A DNA stretch of 64,000 nt from Ancylobacter crimeensis (lineage in GTDB: Bacteria > Pseudomonadota > Alphaproteobacteria > Rhizobiales > Xanthobacteraceae), in contig NZ_JALKCH010000006.1 of NCBI RefSeq assembly GCF_023016805.1, forward strand, positions 248,001 through 312,000, given 5' to 3'. Below the pieces are notes generated by a model that searched no databases, had not been told where the DNA came from, and was given only the letters and a program-made list of their open reading frames with translations. Each line of letters begins with the position of its first letter. The first letter of the stretch is position 1. Shown piece after piece: positions 16,338-25,526 of this stretch. Position numbers and translations under genes: made by a program.

Positions 16338-17267
16338 TCAGGCGCCGAAGATCGACCAGCCCAGCCGCCGGGTCAGCGCTTCCAGCGCGATGCGGCCGAG
16401 ATGGGAATTGCCGGCGGCATCCAGCCCCGGCGCCCACACCGCGATCGACGCCTTGCCCGGCGCGATGGCGAGGATGCCTCCCCCCACCCCGCTCTTGCCC
16501 GGCAAGCCGACGCGATAGGCGAACTCGCCCGAGCCGTCATAATGGCCGCAGGTCAGCATCACCGCATTGATGCGCCGCGCTCGTTCCGGAGGCACCACCG
16601 AAAGCCCCGTCACCGGATGCTTGCCGCGCTGCGCGAGGAAGCGGCCCGCCATGGCGAGCTGGCGGCAGTTCATCGCGATCGCGCAATGGTGGAAATAAAC
16701 GCCCAGCGTGAAATCCACCGGGTTCTCCAGCACCCCATAGGCCTTCATGTAATTGGCGAGCGCCGCATTGCGGAAGCCGGTGCGCTGCTCGGAGGCCGCC
16801 ACCGCCTCGTCGATGTGCACGTTCTGGTCGTCGGCGAGAAAGCGCATGAAGCGCACGATCTCGCCCAGCGCCTCGCGCGGCTGGTGGCCGGAGAGGATGG
16901 TGTCGGTCACCGCGATGGCACCGGCATTGATGAAGGGATTGCGGGGAATGCCCTTCTCATATTCGAGCTGGACGATGGAGTTGAAGGCGCTGCCGGAGGG
17001 CTCGCGCCCCACCTTCTTCCACAATCGGTCGCCCGCCTTGCCGAGCGCGAGCGTCAGGGTGAACACCTTCGACACGCTCTGGATCGAGAACGGCACGTCG
17101 CAATCGCCGGCCGCCGCGACATTCCCCTCGGTGTCGATGACGGCGAGCCCGAACTGCCGGACATCGACACGGGCCAGTTCGGGAATATAGGTCGCGACCT
17201 CGCCACGGTCCGGCCGGGCGCGCATCTCCTCCGCGATCTCCTCGACGACGCGCTGGATGTCCGTCAT
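16338..17267 (-). CDS. glsA: Glutaminase A
   Basis: A 309-residue serine-dependent beta-lactamase-fold glutaminase, converting glutamine to glutamate and ammonia. The catalytic Ser-x-x-Lys is in [12 protein letters not shown] (Ser64, Lys67). Other blocks are [11 protein letters not shown], the [18 protein letters not shown] segment, and [23 protein letters not shown] 17267 ([15 protein letters not shown]) is the expected start. It sits beside the nitrogen genes but is transcribed separately, 77 bp after the HAD phosphatase gene; it may still be read through from the gnd-zwf operon. Confidence 0.95.
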   Translation of the reverse strand: MTDIQRVVEEIAEEMRARPDRGEVATYIPELARVDVRQFGLAVIDTEGNVAAAGDCDVPFSIQSVSKVFTLTLALGKAGDRLWKKVGREPSGSAFNSIVQLEYEKGIPRNPFINAGAIAVTDTILSGHQPREALGEIVRFMRFLADDQNVHIDEAVAASEQRTGFRNAALANYMKAYGVLENPVDFTLGVYFHHCAIAMNCRQLAMAGRFLAQRGKHPVTGLSVVPPERARRINAVMLTCGHYDGSGEFAYRVGLPGKSGVGGGILAIAPGKASIAVWAPGLDAAGNSHLGRIALEALTRRLGWSIFGA

Positions 17268-17344
17268 GCGGTACGTGCCTCCTTCGGCGGGCCTCCCCCG
17301 CCGATACCGCAAGCCGGCGCCGGCGTCACCTGTCGGCCAGTCCC

Positions 17345-18205
17345 TCAGGCACCCGGCGCGCGCGGCAGCACGAAGCGCGCGATGGCCTGCGCCACGCCGT
17401 CCTCGGCATTGGTCGCGGTCACCGCATCCGCCTTCGCCTTCACCGCATCGGTGGCGTTGCCCATGGCGATGGCGAGCCCGGCCTTGGCGAACATGGGCAG
17501 GTCGTTCGCCATGTCGCCGATCACCGCAACTTCGTCGAGCGCCACGCCGAAATGGCGGGCGAACACCTCCACCGCATGGCCCTTGTCGGTGCCCGGATGG
17601 GTGATGTCGAGGTAGTAATGCTGCGAGCGATGCGCCGAGGCGGTGTCGCCGAGCATCGCCTGAAGATCGGCTTCGCACTGCGCCAGCATGTCGTAATCGC
17701 TCGACGTGCCGACGATCTTGCCCGCCCGTCCGATGCTGTCGCCGAAATCGCTCACCGCGATCGCGTCGAAGGCGACGGTCCGGGTCTCGCGGGCGACATA
17801 GGGGTTGGCCGGGTTGGTGACGTACCACTCATTGTCGGCGAACACCCAGATGTCGGCGCCGCGCGCGCTCATCACCTCGATCGCGGTGCGGGCGGCCGCG
17901 AGCGGCACCACATGCTGCTCGATGACGGAAAGGTCCGGCCGCACGATGCAGGAGCCGTTGAATCCGCCGAGGATCTCCAGCCTCAGGGGCTCGATCAGCA
18001 GCGTCATGCCCCGCGGCGGCCGGCTCGACACCGCGGCGAAGTGGCAGCCCGCCGCGCGCAGCTTCGCCACCGCCTCCACTGTCGCGGGGCTCACCGCCTT
18101 TTCGCGGTTCACCAGCGTTCCGTCGACATCCGACACCATCAGCCGGATCGGCGAGGTGGGGCTCGCAGTGCTGGACGTCGTAGCGTGGGAGGTTGCATCA
18201 CTCAT
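17345..18205 (-). CDS. Cof-type HAD-IIB sugar phosphatase
   Basis: A 286-residue haloacid-dehalogenase family phosphatase. Motif I is [11 protein letters not shown], motif II the AVSSRPP segment, motif III the Lys in GTDKGHAVE, and motif [14 protein letters not shown]. The cap type places it with Cof/YidA-like enzymes that dephosphorylate sugar phosphates and similar small molecules. ATG 18205 makes an ATGA overlap with the zwf stop, so it is translationally coupled to zwf. Its position after gnd and zwf suggests housecleaning or phosphosugar control in the pentose phosphate pathway; this is inference. Confidence 0.9.
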   Translation of the reverse strand: MSDATSHATTSSTASPTSPIRLMVSDVDGTLVNREKAVSPATVEAVAKLRAAGCHFAAVSSRPPRGMTLLIEPLRLEILGGFNGSCIVRPDLSVIEQHVVPLAAARTAIEVMSARGADIWVFADNEWYVTNPANPYVARETRTVAFDAIAVSDFGDSIGRAGKIVGTSSDYDMLAQCEADLQAMLGDTASAHRSQHYYLDITHPGTDKGHAVEVFARHFGVALDEVAVIGDMANDLPMFAKAGLAIAMGNATDAVKAKADAVTATNAEDGVAQAIARFVLPRAPGA

Positions 18206-19767
18206 GGCATCAGCCCCTGTTCGAGCGGCAGCCACTGGAAGCCGTCCTGCGCCAGCAGAACCTCCGCCATCACCGGGCCGCTGGTGCCGGCGACATAGCC
18301 ATGGATGTCGAGCAGGCCTTCCGAGGTCGCCTGCAGGATCGGCTCCACCGCGCTCCAGCCGGCCTCGATGTTGTCGGCGCGCTGGAACAGGGTCGGGTCG
18401 CCGCTGAGACAGTCATAGATGAGCGTCTCGTAGCCGGTGGAAGGCGCCGCCTTGAAGTAGTCGGCATAGCGGAAATCCATATCCACCTCGGAGAGCCGCA
18501 CCCGCCGCCCCGGCACCTTGGCGGCGAAGCGCAGCGAAATGCCTTCGTCCGGCTGCACATTGATGACCAGCACGTTGGGCGAGAGTTCGCAATCCGGCTT
18601 GTCGCGGAACAGCACGCCCGGCGCCCGCTTGAAATGGATCGCGATCTCGGTGCGCCGCACCGCCAGCGACTTGCCGGTGCGGATGTAGAAGGGCACGCCG
18701 TTCCAGCGCCAGTTGTCGACGAAGCACTTCATCGCGACATAGGTTTCGGTGCGGCTTGAGGGGTCGACATCCGGCTCGCGGCGATAGTCCGCGACATGCT
18801 GGCCGAGCACGGTGCCCGCGCGGTACTGGCCACGCACCACGTAGTTCGGCGCGTCGGACTTGCGGATGCGCCGCACCGCCTCGATCACCTTGGCCTTCTC
18901 GGTGCGCACCGCGTCGGCGTCGAAGGAGTTCGGCGGCTCCATTGCGGTCATGGCGAGAAGCTGGAAGATGTGGTTCGGCACCATGTCGCGCAGCGCGCCC
19001 GTGGCGTCGTAGAAGCGGGCGCGCTTTTCCACGCCCACCGTCTCGGCCGCGGTGATCTGCACATGCTCGACATGGTCGCGGTTCCAGATCGGCTCGAAGA
19101 TGCCGTTGCCGAACCGGAAGGCCATGACATTCTGGACCGTTTCCTTGCCGAGGAAATGGTCGATCCGGTAGATCTGGCTCTCTCCGCCCACCGAGAGCAG
19201 CGTGCGGTTGAGAGCGCGCGCCGAGGCGAGATCGGTGCCGAAGGGCTTTTCGATGACGATGCGGCGGAAGGCCTTGTCGCCCTCCTGCATCAGCCCGGCA
19301 GCGCCGAGCTGCTCGGCGATGATGGAGAAGAAGCGCGGCGCCACGGCGAAATAGAACACCGCATTGCCGTCGCCGGCTTCCTTCATCCGCTTTTCCAGCC
19401 GCTCGCGGATGCGGTCATAGGTTTCCGGATTTTCGAAATCGCCGGACAGATAGTCGATGCGCTGGACCAGCCAGTTCCAGATCGGCTCCTTGATCTCGTG
19501 GCCGGCCGCCGCGAGCTGGTGCACCGATTCGGTGAGGTGGTTGCGGAAATCCTCGGTCGAGCCTTCGATGTGGTCGACACCGATCACATCGAAATGCCCG
19601 TCCAGCACGCCCTCATGGGCGAGATTGTAGAGCGAAGGCATCAACAGGCGCTTGGTCAGGTCGCCATAGCCGCCGAAGATGAAGAGCGCGGAGGGCGGTG
19701 CGGGCGCGGCATCCGCCGGGAGCACCGCCTGGCCGTAGCCGGCGGGCAGGACTGCCTGGTCGTTCAT
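18202..19767 (-). CDS. zwf: Glucose-6-phosphate 1-dehydrogenase
   Basis: A 521-residue enzyme oxidising glucose 6-phosphate to 6-phosphogluconolactone with NADP. The active-site signature RIDHFLGKETVQN is intact, as are IVIEKPFG and NHIFQLL. The dinucleotide fingerprint near residue 31 reads FGGYGDLTKRLL, where most family members have GASGDL; this is unusual but the Gly positions are kept. It has a roughly 25-residue Ala/Pro-rich N-terminal extension. It lies 6 bp after gnd and overlaps the HAD gene by 4 bp, a tight three-gene operon. No pgl is present in it. Confidence 0.95.
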   Translation of the reverse strand: MNDQAVLPAGYGQAVLPADAAPAPPSALFIFGGYGDLTKRLLMPSLYNLAHEGVLDGHFDVIGVDHIEGSTEDFRNHLTESVHQLAAAGHEIKEPIWNWLVQRIDYLSGDFENPETYDRIRERLEKRMKEAGDGNAVFYFAVAPRFFSIIAEQLGAAGLMQEGDKAFRRIVIEKPFGTDLASARALNRTLLSVGGESQIYRIDHFLGKETVQNVMAFRFGNGIFEPIWNRDHVEHVQITAAETVGVEKRARFYDATGALRDMVPNHIFQLLAMTAMEPPNSFDADAVRTEKAKVIEAVRRIRKSDAPNYVVRGQYRAGTVLGQHVADYRREPDVDPSSRTETYVAMKCFVDNWRWNGVPFYIRTGKSLAVRRTEIAIHFKRAPGVLFRDKPDCELSPNVLVINVQPDEGISLRFAAKVPGRRVRLSEVDMDFRYADYFKAAPSTGYETLIYDCLSGDPTLFQRADNIEAGWSAVEPILQATSEGLLDIHGYVAGTSGPVMAEVLLAQDGFQWLPLEQGLMP

Positions 19768-19773
19768 GTGCGC

Positions 19774-20769
19774 TCAACCTTCCTTGACCGGGGTGACCGG
19801 CTGCTCGACATGGCCGCCGAACTGGAAGCGCATGGCGGACAGCAGCTTCTCGCCGAAGGTGTGGTCCTGCCGCGAGCGGAACCGGGTGTAGAGCGCGGCG
19901 GAGAGCACCTCGGCGGACACCGCCTCCTCGATCGCCGCCATCACGGTCCAGCGCCCCTCGCCCGAATCCGCCACCGCCCCGGAGAAATCGGACAGCGTCT
20001 CGTTCTTGGCGAGCGCGATGGCGCACAGGTCGAGCAGCCAGGACGACACCACGCTGCCGCGCCGCCACACCTCGGCGATGTCGGCCATGTCGAGGCTGTA
20101 GCGCTCGTTTTCCGGCAGCTCGGTCGAATCCTTGCGCTTCAGGATCTCGAAGCCCTCGGCATAGGCCTGCATCATGCCGTATTCGATGCCGTTGTGGATC
20201 ATCTTCACGAAATGGCCGGAACCGGCCGGGCCGGTGTGCAGGTAGCCCTGCTCGACACGGTGGTCGCGGCTTTCGCGGCCGGGGGTCGCGGGGATCTCGC
20301 CGCGGCCGGGCGCCAGTGCCGCGAAGATCGGATCGAGCCGGTCCACGGAGGCCTTCTCGCCGCCGATCATCATGCAATAGCCGCGCTCCAGTCCCCACAC
20401 CCCGCCCGAGGTTCCGACATCGACATAGACGATGCCCTTCTCGCGCAGGCTGGCGGCGCGGCGGATGTCGTCCTTGTAGAAGCTGTTGCCGCCGTCGATG
20501 ATGACATCGCCGGGCTCCATCACGGCGGCCAGCGCGTTCACGGTCTGCTCGGTCGGCGCGCCGGCGGGCAGCATCACCCACACCGCGCGCGGCGCATCGA
20601 GCTTGCCGACCAGATCCTCCAGCCCTGCAGCCCCGGTCGAGCCGTCGGCGGCAAGGTCGGAGACCGCGGCCTCGTTGCGGTCCCACACCACGCAGGAATG
20701 GCCGGCGCGGGTGAGCCGCCGCGCAATGTTACCGCCCATACGCCCGAGACCGACAATTCCGAGTTGCAT
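19774..20769 (-). CDS. gnd: 6-phosphogluconate dehydrogenase, decarboxylating (short GndA/YqeC type)
   Basis: A 331-residue enzyme converting 6-phosphogluconate to ribulose 5-phosphate. Signatures: [16 protein letters not shown] (nucleotide fold), [54 protein letters not shown]. The length shows the short form (about 300-335), not the 470-residue form. ATG 20769 (MQLGIVG) is preferred over 20781 since GGAGGA lies 4 bp before it. It is the first gene of the operon with zwf and the HAD phosphatase. Confidence 0.95.
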   Translation of the reverse strand: MQLGIVGLGRMGGNIARRLTRAGHSCVVWDRNEAAVSDLAADGSTGAAGLEDLVGKLDAPRAVWVMLPAGAPTEQTVNALAAVMEPGDVIIDGGNSFYKDDIRRAASLREKGIVYVDVGTSGGVWGLERGYCMMIGGEKASVDRLDPIFAALAPGRGEIPATPGRESRDHRVEQGYLHTGPAGSGHFVKMIHNGIEYGMMQAYAEGFEILKRKDSTELPENERYSLDMADIAEVWRRGSVVSSWLLDLCAIALAKNETLSDFSGAVADSGEGRWTVMAAIEEAVSAEVLSAALYTRFRSRQDHTFGEKLLSAMRFQFGGHVEQPVTPVKEG

Positions 20770-21081
20770 CCATTCCTCCATCGCCGCCGGGGTAGCGGCC
20801 GACCGGCCGGCACGGCCGGCTGAAAACCGACGCGCAGCAATGACATGGCTGTGCGGCAGGCGCGCGACACTACGCCACGCGCGCGGGGCCGACGCAAGTT
20901 CCCGCGGGGTTCGCCGCAGCGCTGTGCAGAAAACCGGCCGGACTCCGCGGCTTTGCGGGCTGCATCAATGTCACACGCGCTCAAATGCGACGAAAACACC
21001 CATACGGGCGGGAACCGGAACGCTTCATCCTGCGTCATGTGGCTGCGTCGCCCCTCCGGCCCGGCATCCTGAGGTACCTCC
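20770..21081. other. Intergenic region between gnd and a small membrane protein gene
   Basis: About 310 bp without a supportable gene. It should contain the gnd operon promoter (minus) and carries a possible EcfG-type promoter for the small plus-strand gene at 21011-21036. I see no repeat or RNA gene. Confidence 0.4.
21011..21036 (+). promoter_or_regulatory. Possible general-stress (EcfG) promoter
   Basis: GGAAC (21011-21015), 17-bp spacer, CGTC (21033-21036). The alphaproteobacterial EcfG consensus is GGAAC-N16/17-CGTT, so the -35 is perfect and the -10 has one mismatch. It lies 45 bp before the start of the small membrane protein gene. Confidence 0.4.
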
Positions 21082-21273
21082 ATGCACCGCATGCGCACCC
21101 GCCTGATCTCCGTAACCGGCGTTCTGCTGGCAGGCCTTCTTGCGATCCATGCCTACGGCCCTGCGCTGGGTGACGAGGCCTGCGCCGGGATCCTGCTCGG
21201 TACGCTGGCGCTCGCGGTCGCGGTCTTCCGCCGGCTCGATCCGGACTGGCTGCCGAGCCGCCGCGACCACTGA
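21082..21273 (+). CDS. Small predicted membrane protein of unknown function
   Basis: 63 residues, with two hydrophobic segments: LISVTGVLLAGLLAIHAYG (about 8-26) and ACAGILLGTLALAVAVF (about 33-49), then a basic tail ending RRDH. I do not recognise the family. The ATG is preceded by GAGG at a plausible distance, and a candidate stress promoter lies upstream. It converges on the antiporter gene with 26 bp between. Confidence 0.55.
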   Translation: MHRMRTRLISVTGVLLAGLLAIHAYGPALGDEACAGILLGTLALAVAVFRRLDPDWLPSRRDH

Positions 21274-21299
21274 TGAGCTCGCGGGCGATTCGCCCGGAA

Positions 21300-23129
21300 T
21301 CAGCCGGAGAACTCGGTCTCGTGGCGCAGCACGTCCTCGGCCTCCGGGTTGAGGGGCTGGGCGCTGCGGCCGGGCACGACCAGCGGCTCGGGCTCGGCGC
21401 GGTCGATGCCGTAGTCCACGCCTTCCGCCTCCTGCCGCAGCAGCCGCTCGTAATCGCGCTCGCGCACGGTCTCGATGACACCCTTCGACGTCTCGGCATC
21501 GATGCCCGCCGCCCGCAAGGTCGATTCGCCGAAGGCAAGGGCCGATTCCAGCGTCTCGCGCATCTCGTAATCGACCGCCATCGCCCGCAGCTCCAGCGAA
21601 TGGGTGCGGTCATAGGAGCGGACATAGAGCCTGGCGTCGGGCATGTTGGTCCGCAGGATGTCGACGATCCGGTTGGTGACCTCGCGCTTGTCGACGCAGA
21701 CGGCGATGACCCGCACCTTCTCCGCGCCCGCGGCGCGCAGCACGTCGAGCCGGGTTCCGTCGCCATAGAAGATGCGGAAGCCGAAGCGGCCGGCCCCCTG
21801 GATCATCTCCACATCATTGTCGATGATCGTGACCTCCAACCCCTGCGCCAGCAGGCATTGGGAGACGATCTGGCCGAACCGGCCGAAGCCGACCACCAGC
21901 ACCGAGCCATGCGCGTCGGAGAAATCATCGGCGTCCGGCACGACGGGCGCGGGCTCCAGCCGGCGGGCGATGCGCTCGCCGATGAGCGAGACCGGCGGCC
22001 CGAGCAGCATCGACATCGCCGCGCAGGCGGACAGCATGTCGGACTGCCGCGAACTGATGAGACCGAAACTGAGGGCAACCGGGAACAGCACGAAGGAGAA
22101 CTCGCCCGCCGAGGTCAGCACCGTGGCCGAGCGCACCGCATCCGCCCGCGTCCCCTCGGAAAAGCGGAACACCGCCCACACCGACACCGCCTTGACGAGG
22201 GTGATGAGCACCGTTCCGGCGATCAGCAGACCGGCATTGCTGATGACGACATCGGCATTGATCGACATGCCGACGCCCATGAAGAACAGCGCCAGCAGCA
22301 GTCCGCGAAACGCGTCGAGATTGGCTTCGAGCTCGTGGCGGAAGGCGGATTCGGACAGCACCACGCCCGCGAGGAACGCGCCGAGCGCCATCGACATGCC
22401 GACGGAAGCCATCAGCGCCCCGGCGCCCAGCACCACCAGCAGGGCGGCCGCCGTCATCGCCTCGCGCGCGCCGGTGCGGGCCAGCATGCGGAACAGGGGA
22501 TTCAGCGCATAGCGTCCCGCCAGCACCACCGCCGCGACCGCCAGCACCACCAGCCCGACATCGGCCAGCGCCTCTCCCCAGCTCTCCTGCTCGTGCACGC
22601 CGGGCGCGATGAGGGGCATCATCGCCAGCAGCGGCACCACCGCCATGTCCTGGAACAGCAGCACCCCGAAGGCGCGCTGGCCATAGGGCTGATTCAGCCC
22701 GTTCTTCTCCTCCAGCAATTGCAGCGCGATGGATGTGGCGGAAAGCGCCAGCGCGAGACCGGCGACGAAGCCGCTGCGCCAGTCGAAGCCATAGCCGAGA
22801 TAATGCACCAGCGTCGCGATGGCGGTGCCGCTGATGATGAGCTGCGCCGTGCCGAGCCCGAAGATTGCCTTGCGCAAGGCAAGCAGGCGCGAGGGTTGCA
22901 GTTCCAGCCCGATGATGAAGAGCAGCAGCACCACGCCGATCTCGGCGACGGTGAGGATGCGCTCCGGTTCGCTGAACACCTTGAACCCCGAGGGCCCGAT
23001 GGCGACGCCGGCGATGAGATAGCCGACGATGGGGGACAGTCCGAGCCGCTTGGTGAGCGGAACCGCGATGACCGCCATGCCGAGGAAGACCAAAGCGCCG
23101 AACAGCAGGCTGTGGGCGTCTTGATGCAT
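21300..23129 (-). CDS. Kef-type K+/H+ antiporter (CPA2) with TrkA-N domain
   Basis: A 609-residue inner-membrane protein. The first about 390 residues contain the CPA2 exchanger core of about 12 helices (GYLIAGVAIGPSGF, LLFIIGLELQPSRL, ALSATSIALQLLEE, LFQDMAVVPLLAM). Residues about 405-520 form a RCK/TrkA-N nucleotide-binding domain (VLVVGFGRFGQIVSQCLLAQG, IDNDVEMI, YGDGTRLDVLRAAGA). Family members export K+ when cytoplasmic glutathione is conjugated by electrophiles, acidifying the cell. Its usual ancillary protein KefF/KefG is not seen here. gshB at 37.2 kb is not linked. Confidence 0.9.
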   Translation of the reverse strand: MHQDAHSLLFGALVFLGMAVIAVPLTKRLGLSPIVGYLIAGVAIGPSGFKVFSEPERILTVAEIGVVLLLFIIGLELQPSRLLALRKAIFGLGTAQLIISGTAIATLVHYLGYGFDWRSGFVAGLALALSATSIALQLLEEKNGLNQPYGQRAFGVLLFQDMAVVPLLAMMPLIAPGVHEQESWGEALADVGLVVLAVAAVVLAGRYALNPLFRMLARTGAREAMTAAALLVVLGAGALMASVGMSMALGAFLAGVVLSESAFRHELEANLDAFRGLLLALFFMGVGMSINADVVISNAGLLIAGTVLITLVKAVSVWAVFRFSEGTRADAVRSATVLTSAGEFSFVLFPVALSFGLISSRQSDMLSACAAMSMLLGPPVSLIGERIARRLEPAPVVPDADDFSDAHGSVLVVGFGRFGQIVSQCLLAQGLEVTIIDNDVEMIQGAGRFGFRIFYGDGTRLDVLRAAGAEKVRVIAVCVDKREVTNRIVDILRTNMPDARLYVRSYDRTHSLELRAMAVDYEMRETLESALAFGESTLRAAGIDAETSKGVIETVRERDYERLLRQEAEGVDYGIDRAEPEPLVVPGRSAQPLNPEAEDVLRHETEFSG

Positions 23130-23334
23130 GGGCGGCTCCCTCGCTTGTCGTCCGCGGGCCTTCGGACCTTCCGTCTGTGACCGGACGGCATGGCGGAAGG
23201 ATGGTCGCGGGGCACCGTCCGTAACGGCAATCGTCCATAGTGTCGGGCGGGCGGGCGAACGCCGTCAACCCGTCGCTCGCGGCCGGGCAGGAGCCAAACG
23301 GGCGAGCCGCATGGCTGCGTGCTATCGTTCCGCC

Positions 23335-24150
23335 ATGTTCCGCACCTGGATCGAGCGCTGGCGCCTCGTCCCCGATGGCGAGCCGCTCGCCACGCCCCTC
23401 GCCCGGCTACTGCCGGTGCGCCGCGACGGCGCGCCCGCCATGCTCAGGATCGCCGACGGGGAGGAGAGGCGCCGCGGCGCGGCGCTGATGGCGTGGTGGG
23501 CGGGGGACGGCGCGGCGCGCGTCCTCGCCCGCGACGGGACGGCGCTGCTGCTGGAACGGGCGACCGGAGGCGGCGCGCTCGCCGACATGGCGCGCGAGGG
23601 GCAGGACGACGACGCCTGCCGGATTCTCTGCGCCACCGCCGCGCGGCTGCATCGTCCACGCGCCCTGCCGCCTCCCGAGCTTGTGCCGCTCGGGGTGTGG
23701 TTCCGGGCACTGGAGTCGGCCGCGGCGCGCCATGGCGGCCTGCTCGTGCGGAGCGCGCAGGCGGCGCGCGGGCTGTTGGCCGAGCCGTGCCGGCTGCGTG
23801 TGCTCCATGGCGACCTGCACCACGGCAATGTGCTGGATTTCGTGGCGCGCGGCTGGCTCGCGATCGACCCCAAAGGGTTGCTGGGCGAACCCGGCTTCGA
23901 CCTCGCCAATCTTTTCATCAATCCCGATCTCGCCGATCCGGCGCGGCCGGTGGCGAGCGTGCCCGGCCGCCTCGCGCGCCGCGTGGCGGTGGTCGCGGCG
24001 GCGGCCGATCTGGAGCCTCGACGGCTGCTGCTGTGGATTCTGGCGTGGGCCGGACTATCGGCGGCGTGGTTCATGGAAGATGGCGACGACACCCGCGCCG
24101 CCATCGCCCTCGCCCTTGCCCGGCTTGCCGCCGGGGAACTGGACCGGTGA
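23335..24150 (+). CDS. APH(6)-like aminoglycoside/hydroxyurea phosphotransferase family protein
   Basis: A 271-residue kinase-fold protein. The catalytic loop LHGDLHHGNVLDF and the metal-binding IDPKGLLGEPGFDLANLF follow the streptomycin 6-phosphotransferase (APH(6)/StrB) pattern, and the opening MFRTWIERWRLVPDGEPL does too. ATG 23335 is chosen from this opening; it has no clear ribosome-binding site, and ATG 23311 (with GGCGAG upstream) is an alternative. No resistance genes or mobile sequences are near, so it is probably a chromosomal housekeeping kinase of unknown substrate rather than an acquired resistance gene. Confidence 0.82.
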   Translation: MFRTWIERWRLVPDGEPLATPLARLLPVRRDGAPAMLRIADGEERRRGAALMAWWAGDGAARVLARDGTALLLERATGGGALADMAREGQDDDACRILCATAARLHRPRALPPPELVPLGVWFRALESAAARHGGLLVRSAQAARGLLAEPCRLRVLHGDLHHGNVLDFVARGWLAIDPKGLLGEPGFDLANLFINPDLADPARPVASVPGRLARRVAVVAAAADLEPRRLLLWILAWAGLSAAWFMEDGDDTRAAIALALARLAAGELDR

Positions 24151-24179
24151 CGGCCTGCCGGTCTTTCGTTCACGAGGCA

Positions 24180-24219
24180 AGGGCATTTCCGGTGAAGACC
24201 GGTTCACCGGAAATGCCCT
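24180..24219. terminator. Long perfect hairpin between convergent genes
   Basis: A 17-bp perfect inverted repeat with a 6-nt loop (arms beginning AGGGCATTTCCGGTGAA, loop GACCGG). It lies 29 bp after the APH-like gene and before the end of fdsD. There is no T-tract, so it may act as a bidirectional 3'-end structure or be part of an intergenic repeat family. Confidence 0.55.
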
Positions 24220-24233
24220 CGGTCTCCGTTTCC

Positions 24234-24281
24234 ACGCATTTTCTTCACGCGAACCGGTATCCACGTCGCTCGAAAATACTC
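24234..24281. repeat. Rhizobiales-type intergenic repeat unit
   Basis: The stretch containing TTCTTCACGCGAACCGGTAT, CCAC and CGCTCGAAAAT resembles a short intergenic repeat I recall from many Rhizobiales genomes (cgcgaaccggtatccacttcgctcgaaaa). Only one copy is seen in this window. It directly follows the long hairpin at 24180-24219. Confidence 0.5.
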
Positions 24282-24348
24282 CAGGCCCGGCACGCGCAAA
24301 AGCCGCCGTCACGGAGAAGACGGCAGCTTTTCGTCAACGATGCGAGGC

Positions 24349-24624
24349 TCAGTGATGGGCCGGGGCGACGGCGTGGGGAATCGCGGTGCGGCTCACCGGC
24401 TTGAGGGTGCGGAAGGCTTCCAGCACATGCGGCTTCAGGCCTTGGCCGTCGGTCTTCGCGATGTGGTCCTCCATGCGGGCGCGCATGCGCGGATCCCAGA
24501 ACTTCTCGATATGCCCGGCAATGCCCGGCACCACCGTCTCCTTGCGCTGGGCGTCGAAGAAGGTGCCGATCTGGTTCGCCATATAGACGAGGCGGCGCAT
24601 CGTTTCTTCCGGGTCATGCGACAT
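24349..24624 (-). CDS. fdsD: Formate dehydrogenase delta subunit
   Basis: A 91-residue FdsD protein: MSHDPEETMRRLVYMANQIGTFF, then VPGIAGHIEKFWDPRMRARM, the conserved FdsD core. In soluble NAD-dependent formate dehydrogenases it is needed for assembly or stability of the FdsABG complex. Its start overlaps the end of fdhD by 11 bp, so it is the last gene of the operon and probably coupled. The C-terminal stretch after residue 75 is Ala/His/Pro rich. Confidence 0.92.
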   Translation of the reverse strand: MSHDPEETMRRLVYMANQIGTFFDAQRKETVVPGIAGHIEKFWDPRMRARMEDHIAKTDGQGLKPHVLEAFRTLKPVSRTAIPHAVAPAHH

Positions 24625-25510
24625 GGGCGGTCTGGTCCGTGCTCTGCGTGTCGTGCGTAGGGGTGGTGTCTTGCTTAAGGCGGTCTTGGGTCTGCGAATC
24701 GTCCGTCAGCACCCGGTGCGGGTGGGTGAAGACCTCGAATCCGTCGTCGCGGGCGACCGCGACCAGGGTGATGCCGGCGGCTTCCGCGGTGCGGACCGCC
24801 AGCGCCGTGGGGGCGGACACTGCGACCAGCACGACGGCGCCGAGCATCGCGGTCTTCTGCACCATCTCGATCGACACCCGGCTGGTGAGCAGGACGATGC
24901 CCCCCTCCGCCGCACGGCCCTCGCGGACCAGATGGCCGACCAGCTTGTCGAGCGCATTATGGCGCCCGACATCCTCGCGCACCGCGATCAGCCCGGCCTC
25001 CGGCTCCCAGAAGGCGGCGGCGTGGACCGCGCGCGTTTCCCGGTTCAATGCCTGCGCCGGTCGCAAGGCGGCGATGGCGCGGGCGATCTGCGTGCCGGTG
25101 AAAGCGCGGCCCGCCCCGACCTGCCGGGCAGGGCGCACCGCGATCTCCAGGCTCTCCACCCCGCACAGGCCGCAGCCGGTCGGACCGGCGAGGCGCCGGC
25201 GCCGGTCGGCGGCATCGGCGGCGCGCTCGCCCGAAAGCCAGAGCCGCACCTCGACGCCGGGAAGGCCTTCCTTCTCGAAGGACAGGGTCTCGATCTGCTC
25301 GATCTCGGACAGATCGCGGATCACCCCTTCGGTGAGGCTGAAGCCGACGCCGAAATCCTCGAGGTCGGCCGGGGTTGCCATCATCACGGCATAGGTCGAG
25401 CCGTTATGGACGATGGCGACCGGCACTTCCTCGGGGATGGTCCGCTCGCCGGCCACGACGCCATCGCCGGTGACGGCAAGACGCGGGGCACGGCGAACGA
25501 CCGGGATCAT
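24614..25510 (-). CDS. fdhD: Formate dehydrogenase accessory sulfurtransferase FdhD
   Basis: A 298-residue maturation protein (FdsC homologue) that delivers sulfur from a cysteine desulfurase to the bis-MGD cofactor. The conserved Cys loop is GCGLCGVESL (about residues 112-121), and REDVGRHNALDKLVGHL is the second family signature. After about residue 268 there is a 30-residue polar Asp/Gln/Thr-rich tail that the core family does not need; it overlaps the fdsD start. It lies 16 bp after fdsA in the fds operon. Confidence 0.95.
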   Translation of the reverse strand: MIPVVRRAPRLAVTGDGVVAGERTIPEEVPVAIVHNGSTYAVMMATPADLEDFGVGFSLTEGVIRDLSEIEQIETLSFEKEGLPGVEVRLWLSGERAADAADRRRRLAGPTGCGLCGVESLEIAVRPARQVGAGRAFTGTQIARAIAALRPAQALNRETRAVHAAAFWEPEAGLIAVREDVGRHNALDKLVGHLVREGRAAEGGIVLLTSRVSIEMVQKTAMLGAVVLVAVSAPTALAVRTAEAAGITLVAVARDDGFEVFTHPHRVLTDDSQTQDRLKQDTTPTHDTQSTDQTAHVA

Positions 25511-25526
25511 CGCGATACGCTCCGCC

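Noticed and set aside
23335-24150. APH-like gene as an acquired resistance gene
   Set aside because: No transposase, integron or resistance neighbours, and base composition matches the surrounding chromosome; related kinases are common chromosomal genes.
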